A stretch of DNA of 64,000 nt from Aquibacillus albus (GCF_016908325.1 NZ_JAFBDR010000023.1:1-64000); one strand, 5' to 3'. Positions 24,879 to 33,521 are shown, counted from the first letter of the stretch. Notes: generated by a model not told the origin, from the letters alone. Made by a program: numbers and translations.

Positions 24879-25157
24879 ATGGAGAAATTATTACGTATTG
24901 AACGAACCATATTTAATGCCGCATTTACGGTGTTTATGGCTTGGTTTATATCGTTCGCATTCAAAAATAATTTCCTTACCGAAGAACAACTACAACACTT
25001 AGGCGGATTCTTTAGACCGTGGTGGTGGGTTACAATTGAATTCTTTCTTGAAGTTTTCGTCATATTTATGATTGTTCGTACGGCTCGATTAATACTTGTT
25101 GAATCCTTTAAAGGTTTCTATTTAAAGATTAAACAACGTAAAAAACTAATTCAATAA
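24879..25157 (+). CDS. small membrane protein
   Basis: A 92-residue protein from ATG 24879 behind GAAAGGCGGGG, the same ribosome site as the previous gene. Segments at about 9-28 and 45-72 are hydrophobic; the segment between has FFRPWWWVTIEFF. The basic C-terminus (KIKQRKKLIQ) predicts a cytoplasmic end. No family is recognised. Confidence 0.6.
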   Translation: MEKLLRIERTIFNAAFTVFMAWFISFAFKNNFLTEEQLQHLGGFFRPWWWVTIEFFLEVFVIFMIVRTARLILVESFKGFYLKIKQRKKLIQ

Positions 25158-25253
25158 ATTTCTTTCTATGCGTCTTCCTTCGAATGGTCGTCCTTTTATA
25201 TTGTTGTCAATTCCGATATAATGGACGTAACATTGAACGGAAGGGGAAACGTA

Positions 25254-25472
25254 ATGACGCAATATTTAAAAGACCGTTTACTTTTGAAATCGATTGACGT
25301 TCACAAGAAAATCATGAACGGGGCGACGTCCGAAGACCTTGTTTCGTTTGGATTCGAAAAGGACGCACCGATTGACCGAATCTATTTGCATAACCAATTC
25401 ACGGTTATTTCGTCATTGGATTTCAACTTCGAAGAATCGACCAATCCCGAAAGTTTACACCTAATGATCTAG
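25254..25472 (+). CDS. hypothetical protein, 3' end at a recombination junction
   Basis: A 72-residue protein from ATG 25254 (GAAGGGG upstream). It starts MTQYLKDRLLLKSIDVHKKI and has a charged middle. The last residues (LHLMI) coincide with the point where base composition changes and a helicase fragment begins, so the natural C-terminus may be lost. Family not recognised. Confidence 0.5.
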   Translation: MTQYLKDRLLLKSIDVHKKIMNGATSEDLVSFGFEKDAPIDRIYLHNQFTVISSLDFNFEESTNPESLHLMI

Positions 25473-26254
25473 AAAGGAGTCTCTATAAAGGAGATATTGT
25501 TACTCCTGCACTAATAAGATTAGTTTACAATTTTATACAAAATGGATATAAGGTAGCTTTATTGTGTAGAAGGGGTAGTGGTTTACCTTGGTATACACCA
25601 TATAATTCAATAAAGCGGAAGTTCCATGTTGAATTTCTCGAAACAATAAGAAATTCTCTACCAGAAGAGTATAGACCGATGGTAGTAGCAATGGATACTG
25701 TACATTCCTATAAAGGAAAAGAAGAACACGCAGTGATTGTGGTTGATGCAGTTAATCGTAGTTTTCCACTTATACATCCAAGAAATATTTTTTTTGAAGT
25801 ACTAGGTAATACTATTGAACGGGTAATCTCTGAGGAAAAAAGGTTATTTTATGTTGCATTAAGTCGTGCTATGAAATCCATTGTATTTCTGACGGAAGGT
25901 GGAAATGTTTCCCCTTTTCTTATGAATGTGATTCGAAAGTCTGTTATTAATCCGATTGATTTGAATATATTAAACGTACCTGAGAGGAAAGGGACTCATT
26001 ACGTAGTAAGAGTAACTAACAAGTACTCGTTTGAAGATACTTACAATATAAAATCTTATTTAAATGAAAATAAATATCATTGGAATCCTGTAGATAAAAC
26101 CTGGAACAAACATTTTGATGGAAGAAGTTTCTCAAGAGAATCTATCCTTAGGGAGTCATGGATAGGATACGCAAAAAACGTAAATATTTCTGTCCAGGAT
26201 GAATTTGAAAACAAAATAATGGATATTAGTCTTGAAAACGGAAAGATTCAATGA
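25469..26254 (+). pseudogene. C-terminal fragment of a UvrD/Rep-type helicase
   Basis: An open frame from the junction (LERSLYKGDIVTP...) to 26254. It contains the superfamily 1 C-terminal motifs: VAMDTVHSYKGKEEHAVIVV (motif V region) and EEKRLFYVALSRAMKSIVFL (motif VI, Arg present). Walker A and the DExx box are missing, so the N-terminal half was lost when the foreign block joined here. A 90-residue tail (TYNIKSYLNENKYHWNPVDK) is not typical of UvrD. No start codon has a convincing RBS; it cannot act as a helicase. Confidence 0.75.
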
Positions 26255-26311
26255 GAAATATCAAACTATCTAACTGCATTTCTATAAAATATATAAGAAA
26301 CAATTTTTTGA

Positions 26312-26350
26312 TAGGTAGTACCACTTTTCTAAAGGGGTACTACCTATTTT
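26312..26350 (+). terminator. terminator after the helicase fragment
   Basis: A perfect 11-bp stem TAGGTAGTACC/GGTACTACCTA with a 13-nt loop, followed by TTTTTAT. Confidence 0.85.
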
Positions 26351-26361
26351 TATCATTAATT

Positions 26362-26487
26362 ATATGCCTTCTCCCTTAATTCCTTTATCTAAATCTTGGT
26401 CAAGAATGTGATATGGATACATTTTTCTTATATCTCCATTTTCCCTTGCTTGTTCAAAGTTTTCTTCCTTCCCATACTGCACAAGGG
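26362..26487 (-). pseudogene. C-terminal fragment of an unknown gene
   Basis: On the minus strand a frame reads VQYGKEENFEQARENGDIRK, then MYPYHILDQDLDKGIKGEGI and stops. It has protein-like composition but no start or RBS, and upstream sequence is different in character. I do not recognise it. The remainder of 26488-26763 has no gene; GGTGTGACAGG near 26510 is reminiscent of intergenic repeats. Confidence 0.35.
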
Positions 26488-26763
26488 TACACAAGCTTTA
26501 TGCGGGGTGTGACAGGCGTATTTTTATTCAATCGAAAACACATAGGGACAACGGCGTTTGTCCGTTAGTACGGTAAAGTGATAGTATATGTACGCCGCAT
26601 AGTTCTTCTTAAAGATGTGCAAATGCATATAACGTCTATATAGCTAAATTACAATTTAAGAAAACGTAACACTTTACCGGGGGATTGTTCTGTTCAGGGT
26701 TTGCGGTTACGCACCATAATTTTGGTTACTGAAATTTTAAAGATGCTGGAACAATATCCATCT

Positions 26764-27114
26764 TTATGTAAGTAAACCATATTTATCAAGCTGGACAATA
26801 TAACCTTTATCATCATCAAATGATTTATCAATTCTTTCATAAGCTTCTTCAGATAAATCTTTTTCATTTATAGTAAAAATAGTCGGTTCACCTTTATCAG
26901 TTATTTTACCAATATGTTTTTCAATAAATGAATCAATTTCTTTATCTGTATCAATAAGGATTGTGTTTTTTGAAATTCTATCCTTAACTAACCTAAAATC
27001 AATAATACCGTATTCACTGGTTCTTGACTTGGTTAATAGTAAAATACTTTCTGCAAGCTTGGTTTCATCTGAATTAGCTTCCACATGATAAGTAAACCCT
27101 TGTTTTTCCTTCAT
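26764..27114 (-). CDS. hypothetical protein
   Basis: A 116-residue soluble, acidic protein starting at ATG 27114 behind GGGTGGG. It begins MKEKQGFTYHVEANSDETKL, contains a run of SILIDTD-like beta strands (NTILIDTDKEIDSFIEKH) and ends in DKGYIVQLDKYGLLT. No family is recognised and the neighbours give no hint. Confidence 0.55.
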   Translation of the reverse strand: MKEKQGFTYHVEANSDETKLAESILLLTKSRTSEYGIIDFRLVKDRISKNTILIDTDKEIDSFIEKHIGKITDKGEPTIFTINEKDLSEEAYERIDKSFDDDKGYIVQLDKYGLLT

Positions 27115-27224
27115 ATAAGCACCCACCCTATAGTTATATTATGACTGAATATTTCTTAACCTTAGAAAAGATTCTAGTCTAAGTTATTTTTCATATAGAA
27201 CAACACTTTTTCTAATTCCAAAAC

Positions 27225-27443
27225 CTAATGTTCAAGGAAATCTATATGGTTTTGAGTATCATTATTATCAGTATCAATTGAATTACTTGTTTGCTTAGTT
27301 AGTAAATCCAGTTTGTTATTAATTTGTTTTACATCTAGTTTAATTCCTTGTTGTTCTTGTTCTAAACTCTCCATCCTTGTTTCATAATTTCTAACTTTTC
27401 CATAATTGCTTTCAATGTTTTTTCCATTCAGTCCATCTTCCAC
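27225..27443 (-). CDS. hypothetical coiled-coil protein
   Basis: A 72-residue frame starting GTG with a heptad pattern (MESLEQEQQGIKLDVKQINN, then KLDLLTKQ). Such short coiled coils occur in phage XhlA-like proteins, but the membrane segment of that family is absent. No ribosome site is clear. Confidence 0.35.
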   Translation of the reverse strand: MEDGLNGKNIESNYGKVRNYETRMESLEQEQQGIKLDVKQINNKLDLLTKQTSNSIDTDNNDTQNHIDFLEH

Positions 27444-27716
27444 ATGTTCAGTATAATTTTTTCTTTTTATTATAGCATGTCTTACTTTATGCCAAAATGA
27501 AACACCTATTATATGAACAGGTTAATAAGCTGATGAAATGATATAAGCAGATGAATCTTGTTTTAAAACAATAGTTCCAAGCTTTTTAAAATTAAAATAT
27601 CATGTGTGATTATTCTTTTAGAGAAGGATTGAAAGTGTGGATGCTGGTTTTCCAGCATCTTTTATTTTATCTAATAAGCAATTTTATTGTAGTAATTACT
27701 GAAGGTGGTGAACTCA

Positions 27717-27968
27717 TTGGATAATGATTTATTAATGTATTGCAGAATAATTTCCGGATTTAAAACACGTAAAGAATTTGCTGAAGCTTTGGGTGTACAT
27801 CCTTCTAGTGTTACAACAAGGTGGGAAACTGGAACTGTACCGATTAATGAACGCTGGAAAAGTAAAGTTTTTCAGTTACTCGCTTCAAAAGGAATCGGAC
27901 AAGAAGAAATAGATTTATTATCAGAACTGAAAAGGGGATATGGAACAAATGAAAAATCTGAAAGATGA
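27717..27968 (+). CDS. small HTH protein
   Basis: An 83-residue protein with an Xre-like helix-turn-helix: IISGFKTRKEFAEALGVHPS, followed by VTTRWETGTVPINE. TTG 27717 is proposed as the start because GAAGGTGGTG is 7 nt upstream; GTG codons at 27705 and 27708 overlap that site. The gene overlaps the next small ORF, suggesting a compact operon, possibly from a phage. Confidence 0.6.
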   Translation: MDNDLLMYCRIISGFKTRKEFAEALGVHPSSVTTRWETGTVPINERWKSKVFQLLASKGIGQEEIDLLSELKRGYGTNEKSER

Positions 27969-28119
27969 ACTTAAACAATTAAGAGTAGTAAAGAAAGCAT
28001 TGAATGTGGAAAAGCACCAGCACCAAGTAGGGGTGCTATCTGTTTTAGTATCTGAAATATATGATTCCATTAAATTTAATGAATTGGATGTATATGTAAA
28101 TTACAACAATGGAAACTAA
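27940..28119 (+). CDS. hypothetical small protein
   Basis: A 59-residue frame (ATG 27940, or ATG 27949 with AAAGGGG 11 nt upstream). It begins MEQMKNLKDELKQLRVVKKA and continues as a likely helix, then VGVLSVLVSEIYDSIKF. It overlaps the HTH gene by 29 nt and the next ORF by 11 nt. No family is recognised. Confidence 0.45.
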   Translation: MEQMKNLKDELKQLRVVKKALNVEKHQHQVGVLSVLVSEIYDSIKFNELDVYVNYNNGN

Positions 28120-28243
28120 GAGTTCTGGAACTAGAAGAGCTCATTTTTTTATTGATGATGAAGCTTGGGGGTATATAAAGTACGCTATAAATTATAGTGA
28201 TATTGTTGTATTGGCATGGGGAGAAATTGTTTATAAGGATTAA
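28109..28243 (+). CDS. hypothetical small protein
   Basis: A 44-residue frame from ATG 28109: METKSSGTRRAHFFIDDEAW, then GYIKYAINYSDIVVLAWGEI. It overlaps the previous ORF by 11 nt. The aromatic, beta-rich composition looks protein-like, but there is no independent support. Confidence 0.35.
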   Translation: METKSSGTRRAHFFIDDEAWGYIKYAINYSDIVVLAWGEIVYKD

Positions 28244-28363
28244 TATGATTAATAAATACTAGCTTATTGTAAAAACATAAATTCACCCAAGTACATGCTA
28301 GGGAAAAAGAGTTGCGGGTGGTATTATAGAAAAAACGTTAAGTATTGTCTGGGGGATTTAAGG

Positions 28364-29662
28364 ATGGCTCTACTTCAAGAGGAACTAAAAATAACAACGA
28401 TTCAAGAATTACTTGGAATGAAATTAGCCTTACCATCGTATCAACGTCCGTATAGTTGGAGTGTGAAGGCTACAAATACGCTTTTTCTTGATACATATAA
28501 TGCATATCAAGAAGATACACAAGAATACAGAATTGGTTCTGTAATTTTACATAAAGAAAATGAAAAATACAACGTTGTGGATGGCCAGCAGCGACTGACA
28601 ACCCTTTCGATTCTTTTATATTGTTTAGGTGATGAGACTCAAGGGCTATTACTAGAAAAATACAATCAACTATCTAATGATGTATTAGTGACTAATTTTG
28701 AAATTTTATCTAAGAGGATAAGTGAACTTTCAGATGATGAGCAAAGTCCATACAAAGAATATTTACTTAAACATTGTAGTGCCGTTCAAATTGTCACAGA
28801 CAACGAGCAAGAGGCTTTTCAATTTTTCGATTCACAAAACTCCCGGGGCAAAGAGTTATCACCTCACGATTTATTGAAGTCATATCATTTACGAGAGATG
28901 GATGATGAAGACGAACATCAGAAAGTAAGAGTTATCAACCAATGGGAAAATGTGAACCAGGATGATTTGAATGACTTATTTAATAGTTATCTTTACCCTT
29001 TGACGCAATGGTATAAGGGAAAGAGTGGTTTGGGCTATTCTTCAAGTGAAATTGATGTGTTCAAAGGAATTAAAACAACGAATGCATTTAATTATGCCAT
29101 CTATCATAAAGCAAGTAACATTTTCGTGGAACAGTTTAATACAAATGGAAGTAATGAACTACTTGCATCTAGAGCATTAAATCAATTTCAATTAACACAG
29201 CCGCTAATGGCAGGAAAACGATTTTTTAATTATGCTCTTCACTACGGAAAACAACTTGAGCAAATACGAAAATTAATAAATAAGAATCACACAGAGGAAC
29301 AAATTCCAAGTAGACGTTCTGGAGATATTTACATTAAGAAGTTATATGAATGTGCGTTATTGTTTTTTGCTGATCGCTTTGGTATTGAAAACCTATCTAA
29401 AGGTGTGAGGCAGCAGCTATATTCATGGAGCTATTCTTTGCGACTGACCATGGATGCTGTGTACCTTAAGACAATCAATAAGTACGCACGAGGAAGACAT
29501 GAACGTGTAAACAAGGATTTGGATCTGTTTTCAAGAATTAGTGAAATGAACCATCCAGAAGAATTAAAACTTATTGTTTTGGAACAACCTGCTGTTGAAA
29601 ATAAAAATAAAGAGAAATACAAAGCGGTGTATGATTTACTTTGTAAATGGAATAGGTGGTAG
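28364..29662 (+). CDS. DUF262 (GmrS-like) protein
   Basis: A 432-residue protein with a ParB-like NTPase domain (DUF262): LPSYQRPYSW near residue 25, the core NVVDGQQRLTTLSIL near 75, and DSQNSRGKELSPHDLLK near 155. In type IV restriction enzymes of the GmrSD class this domain binds NTP and senses modified DNA. The C-terminal half is helical and has no DUF1524 His-Asn-His motif, so it should not cut by itself. GGGGGATTTAAGG supports ATG 28364; 23 upstream in-frame codons are unlikely to be used. The second DUF262 gene starts 4 nt after the stop, so the two are cotranslated. Confidence 0.85.
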   Translation: MALLQEELKITTIQELLGMKLALPSYQRPYSWSVKATNTLFLDTYNAYQEDTQEYRIGSVILHKENEKYNVVDGQQRLTTLSILLYCLGDETQGLLLEKYNQLSNDVLVTNFEILSKRISELSDDEQSPYKEYLLKHCSAVQIVTDNEQEAFQFFDSQNSRGKELSPHDLLKSYHLREMDDEDEHQKVRVINQWENVNQDDLNDLFNSYLYPLTQWYKGKSGLGYSSSEIDVFKGIKTTNAFNYAIYHKASNIFVEQFNTNGSNELLASRALNQFQLTQPLMAGKRFFNYALHYGKQLEQIRKLINKNHTEEQIPSRRSGDIYIKKLYECALLFFADRFGIENLSKGVRQQLYSWSYSLRLTMDAVYLKTINKYARGRHERVNKDLDLFSRISEMNHPEELKLIVLEQPAVENKNKEKYKAVYDLLCKWNRW

Positions 29663-29665
29663 GCG

Positions 29666-31441
29666 ATGGATAATAATCTGAAAATTATACCGGTATCAAG
29701 CATTTTTACTAATATTAGTTATGTGATTCCGATTTATCAAAGAAACTATGCATGGGGAGAAGTGCAAATTGAACAACTGATAGAAGATATTGATAGTTCA
29801 ATAAACGATCCAAATAAAAACTATTTTCTTGGAAATCTTATTGTTAACCAAACGGATAATAATGTTTATGAAGTGATAGATGGCCAACAACGTTTGACAA
29901 CACTATTTCTATTAGCAAATTATCTTGGTATGAAAATTGCGAAAGATGCGTTGAGATTTGAAGCACGAGAAAAATCCAACCGTACACTTAAAATGATAAA
30001 TGACAACAATGCTGAATTGCTGGAGGAATTAGTATCTGGTGAAATTTTAGAGGGTTATCAAATCATTGAAAACTATTTTAAAACTAATGATATAGTCGAA
30101 AATGAATTAATTAGTAAACTAGAGAAGGTTTTTCTTATTCGTACACAAGTCCCACAAGATATTGATTTAAATCATTATTTTGAGATTATGAATACTCGTG
30201 GGGAGCAACTTGAACTTCATGAAATAGCAAAAGCAAAGTTTTTAGAAGTTTTGGATACAGAACATGATAAAAAAACTGCTGCATTGATTTGGGACAAATG
30301 CTCTGATATGGACTCATATATCCAAATGAATTTTGATTCCAAAGTTAGAAAAGATCTTTTTACAAATGATTGGACTAGCATTAAGGAAAGTATCCGGGAT
30401 TTTGATTCAATTAGGGAATGTGTTCCGAATGGTGAAGATGACAAAAATTCAGTTCCTTTAATTGAAATTCTAAAAGAAAAGAAACTTCTTAATAATAGAG
30501 TAAGTAAAGATGAGATTGAGAATGAACGTTTTGAATCGACTATTTCATTCACAAATTTTTTACTTCAGGTAAATGCAGTTATTGATAAGTTAGGAGAGGA
30601 GGATTCAACACTTGATGATAAACACTTCTTGAATAATTTATCATGGGCTTGGCGTGATGCAGATAAAGCTAAGAACTTTTTATATCATATACTAAAATGT
30701 CGTGTGTTATTTGATAAATATATTTTGAAACGTGAATATGCTAGAGATTATAAAGAAACTGGTAAATGGTCGTTACAACGATTAGAGAAATATAGAGATG
30801 CGAAAAGCGATAAACCAAAGTATGTAGGTACTTTTGGTGATGACGATAGTAAGAATAATAAACAATTAAGAACGCTGCAATCCTGCTTGCGCATAACCTA
30901 CACAGCACCTAAAACTATGCATTGGATTTCACTAGTCTTAACAAACTTATTAGAGAATGAATCATGTGACATCATTAAAATCCTTGAAGATTATTGCAAG
31001 TCAAAAGTTATCCAATCAGGCTTTGAGAATACAAGTGGATTTGGTTTTGAAAGAATCGTATTCACTTACCTTGATTATCTTTTATACAAGGATGGGTACT
31101 CTTACTTGGGTAGGAGGATTATTCCGCCAATGCGTGATGACTGGCAATTTCAGTTTAGAAGTTCCATTGAACATTTCCAACCACAGAATCCATTTGAAGA
31201 TGTAAATTGGGAGTCAGATGACCTTAATGGTTTTGGAAACCTTGCACTGATTACAGTGTCAGGAAACTCGAAGTTTTCTAATTTACCACCAGAGGGGAAA
31301 ATCAGCTCTTACCCAAGCATTATCGAGCAAAGTTTGAAACTTAAGATCATGAAAGAATTAGTCACTCTTGATGATCCAAAATGGACTGAGGAAAAAGCGA
31401 ACAAACATAAAGAAGAAATGTTTAGGATTTTGAAGGGCTAG
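29666..31441 (+). CDS. DUF262-DUF1524 (GmrSD-like) nuclease
   Basis: A 591-residue protein with DUF262 at the N-terminus (IPIYQRNYAW near 20, YEVIDGQQRLTTLFLL near 70, NTRGEQLELHEIAKAKFLE near 175). At the C-terminus is a DUF1524 HNH nuclease (SIEHFQPQNPFED near 500 and GFGNLALITVSGNSKFSN after it). The His-Gln and Asn residues expected at the active site are present. Such fused GmrSD proteins cut glucosylated or otherwise modified phage DNA. Pairing with a nuclease-less DUF262 partner suggests a two-component sensor/effector rather than a lone type IV enzyme. Full length, no breaks. Confidence 0.87.
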   Translation: MDNNLKIIPVSSIFTNISYVIPIYQRNYAWGEVQIEQLIEDIDSSINDPNKNYFLGNLIVNQTDNNVYEVIDGQQRLTTLFLLANYLGMKIAKDALRFEAREKSNRTLKMINDNNAELLEELVSGEILEGYQIIENYFKTNDIVENELISKLEKVFLIRTQVPQDIDLNHYFEIMNTRGEQLELHEIAKAKFLEVLDTEHDKKTAALIWDKCSDMDSYIQMNFDSKVRKDLFTNDWTSIKESIRDFDSIRECVPNGEDDKNSVPLIEILKEKKLLNNRVSKDEIENERFESTISFTNFLLQVNAVIDKLGEEDSTLDDKHFLNNLSWAWRDADKAKNFLYHILKCRVLFDKYILKREYARDYKETGKWSLQRLEKYRDAKSDKPKYVGTFGDDDSKNNKQLRTLQSCLRITYTAPKTMHWISLVLTNLLENESCDIIKILEDYCKSKVIQSGFENTSGFGFERIVFTYLDYLLYKDGYSYLGRRIIPPMRDDWQFQFRSSIEHFQPQNPFEDVNWESDDLNGFGNLALITVSGNSKFSNLPPEGKISSYPSIIEQSLKLKIMKELVTLDDPKWTEEKANKHKEEMFRILKG

Positions 31442-31518
31442 TATTGAAGAGTGAAGGTTAATGAAATATGAAGCCGATGGTTTATCGATAACTTTCCAAA
31501 TACTTACAAGGCGAGGTC

Positions 31519-31575
31519 GGATACCTGGTACTACACGTGGACACCTGTCCATTGATAGTACCAGGTACTGTTTTT
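31519..31575 (+). repeat. intergenic hairpin element, copy 1
   Basis: Outer arms ATACCTGGTACT and AGTACCAGGTACT enclose an inner hairpin GGACACCTGTCC, followed by TTTTT. It acts plausibly as a terminator for the DUF262 pair. Related elements lie at 41928, 50033 and 52121. Confidence 0.75.
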
Positions 31576-31658
31576 GAGCTCTATTATCTTAATCTTTCTA
31601 TAGATATTCTTGAATTATAGCTTTCGGGATGATAAGAAGCCGCTTCAAGTAAATAATT

Positions 31659-31697
31659 TGTAGACGTCTACACAAATATAGAGTTTTTGGATATAAT
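31659..31697 (+). promoter_or_regulatory. promoter and palindromic operator of the Xre-protease-PIN operon
   Basis: A perfect 14-bp palindrome TGTAGACGTCTACA (31659-31672) is followed 19 nt later by the -10 box TATAAT (31692-31697). The palindrome covers the -35 position, where no good TTGACA is present. Placement suits binding and autorepression by the Xre protein encoded next. Confidence 0.6.
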
Positions 31698-31744
31698 ACA
31701 ACTATAGGATAAATAAAAAATACATTGGTAAGGGTGTGGAATGT

Positions 31745-32092
31745 ATGAATAGAGTGAACCAAATAGCTATAGATAAAATTAGACATTGGTTGGACGAAGA
31801 AAATAAATCGATACAATGGTTAGCTAAAGAGATAGGAATAAGTAAATCCCTAATGGGGCACATCCTGACGGGAGAGCGACAGTTTTTACCTGAAAGAATG
31901 TCGCAAGTTGCTAAAGTTATGGGTATTTCAGTTGAGGAATTGCTTTCAAAAGAAAGTGAAGAAGAAAAAGCGTATACCTTATCTTTAAGAGGGAAAGCAG
32001 ATTCCAGAGCTGCAAAACGTCACCTGAATAACATGCTATTTGCTATTGAAGATAGTCTAAGAATTGAAGAAATGAATTCAGCAAAGGATTAA
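31745..32092 (+). CDS. Xre-family HTH regulator
   Basis: A 115-residue protein with an N-terminal Xre helix-turn-helix: IQWLAKEIGISKSLMGHILT (about residues 19-38), then QVAKVMGISVEELL. The C-terminal half is charged and helical. ATG 31745 has AGGG 10 nt upstream; a GTG at 31736 overlaps it. It is separated by 5 nt from an ImmA/IrrE-type protease gene, the arrangement in which the protease cleaves or interacts with the HTH repressor. Confidence 0.8.
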   Translation: MNRVNQIAIDKIRHWLDEENKSIQWLAKEIGISKSLMGHILTGERQFLPERMSQVAKVMGISVEELLSKESEEEKAYTLSLRGKADSRAAKRHLNNMLFAIEDSLRIEEMNSAKD

Positions 32093-32097
32093 GTAAA

Positions 32098-32853
32098 ATG
32101 GATAAAATTCAATATAAGTCTGAACAAGTAGGAGAAGCTTTTGCATATCAAGCATTGTTTGAATATTTTGGTGCAGAGATATTTATTGGTCCAGGACTTG
32201 AATTAAAACTTCAAGAACTTGCGAATGTAATTTTTCAAGATGTCCCAGATAGTGAGTACTATGGAGCAACAGTTAGATATAAAACGGGCGAAACTTTTGT
32301 TGGTATTAACACACAACAACCATTGCGTATTCGTTATTTTACGGCTGCTCACGAACTATGGCACTTACTTGAGTTCAGTGAAATGATTGTGGAAGAAATA
32401 AATCATGAAAGAGCAGCTGACAGATTTGCAGCAGCTCTTATGATGCCAGCTTCACTTATACGTCTGTTATGGGAACGTCTCAGAAAAGACTTTGGAAATG
32501 AAAAGGCAGTAATAATGATAGCCGATATGGCTTCTGCTCCGTATGAAGCAGTAGTCAGGCGAATTAAGGAATTAAAACTAAATATACCATCATCTATAAA
32601 GAAATATTCAGAGAGTGAATGGATTAACCAACGTAAAGTACTCCGTCTGACAGAAAGTCCACTTGACAAAGCCTTTCCTTTTTCCCAGTTTAAGAAATAT
32701 GAAAAAGAGCTTGAAAACTCTATTCAAAAAGGAAAGCTAAGTAATATGGAAGCTGCAAGTAAATTGGCTCAAGTGTCCCCTGACATAGCTAAGGAATATC
32801 AACAAGAAGCAATTAAAAAGTTAAATGCTGCACAAGAAGAGGATCAGCAATAA
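32098..32853 (+). CDS. ImmA/IrrE-family metallopeptidase
   Basis: A 251-residue COG2856 protein. The zinc motif is AAHELWHLLEF (HExxH, about residues 83-87), with the third ligand probably in HERAADRFAAALMMP. VRYKTGETFVGIN and IRYFTAAHE precede the motif. In ICEBs1 and related elements ImmA cleaves a partner repressor; in HTH-Zn-peptidase toxin-antitoxin pairs the peptidase is the toxin. The 80-residue C-terminal extension (SEWINQRKVLRLTE, LSNMEAASKLAQ) is unassigned. The stop overlaps the ATG of the next gene. Confidence 0.85.
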   Translation: MDKIQYKSEQVGEAFAYQALFEYFGAEIFIGPGLELKLQELANVIFQDVPDSEYYGATVRYKTGETFVGINTQQPLRIRYFTAAHELWHLLEFSEMIVEEINHERAADRFAAALMMPASLIRLLWERLRKDFGNEKAVIMIADMASAPYEAVVRRIKELKLNIPSSIKKYSESEWINQRKVLRLTESPLDKAFPFSQFKKYEKELENSIQKGKLSNMEAASKLAQVSPDIAKEYQQEAIKKLNAAQEEDQQ

Positions 32854-33491
32854 TGGGGAGATCAGGTAAAGTATTTATAGATGCTAATATCATTAACTTA
32901 GCTGTCGTTTACAAAAGGGAAGATGTCTTGGGTTGGATAAACAACCTCTACGATAAGATTTACATACATATTTCTGTTATGAATGAACTTATTACTAATA
33001 AAAGTTATGCAGAAGAACAAATAGAAAATGGCAATTGGATACTTTTTGATCCAGATGATGAAAATTGCTTATCTAATGAACAATTTACAATTTATGAACA
33101 TTACATACAAAATGTAAGAGATGGATTTCGTCGATTAAATGAAAAAAAGAAAAAACAGGGCCGAGAAATCAAAAATACGAGTAATATTGGAGAAATTGAT
33201 TCGTTAGCTGCAGCAATTCTTTTATCGGCTAATATTATATGTAGTAACGATTACGAAATAAGAGAAGTTATTGAAGACGAGGAATTCAGTGTAGCAGTCA
33301 GTGAAGAAGAAGTGCCAGAATTGATTGTACAAGACACAATTGAAGATTTTTGCGTTTTTTGTGTTCAATACGGTATTGCTTCTAAGAAGGAGGTACGTAA
33401 ATTTTTTAAGGTGGTTTATACAGAGGATGAAGATTATAAACGTCAAAGAAAATTGAACTCACTGAATAATAGGTTGGATACCCTAAACTGA
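32853..33491 (+). CDS. PIN-like nuclease
   Basis: A 212-residue protein whose start FIDANIINLAV and acidic residues in SVMNELITN, GEIDSLAAAILLSA and CSNDYEIREV follow the PIN-domain layout (Asp, Glu, Asp, Asp). The family cuts RNA and often serves as a toxin. Membership is judged by pattern only, so it is provisional. It overlaps the protease gene by 1 nt (TAATG), so the product is likely made in step with it. The C-terminal 60 residues (DFCVFCVQYGIASKKEVRKF) are extra. Confidence 0.65.
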   Translation: MGRSGKVFIDANIINLAVVYKREDVLGWINNLYDKIYIHISVMNELITNKSYAEEQIENGNWILFDPDDENCLSNEQFTIYEHYIQNVRDGFRRLNEKKKKQGREIKNTSNIGEIDSLAAAILLSANIICSNDYEIREVIEDEEFSVAVSEEEVPELIVQDTIEDFCVFCVQYGIASKKEVRKFFKVVYTEDEDYKRQRKLNSLNNRLDTLN

Positions 33492-33521
33492 ATTTTGTAA
33501 GATTTGCAGAGAAACATACAG

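Noticed and set aside
25254-26254. A functional helicase gene starting at 25562
   Set aside because: The ATP-binding motifs are absent, the frame stays open upstream without a start signal, and it begins at a composition break.
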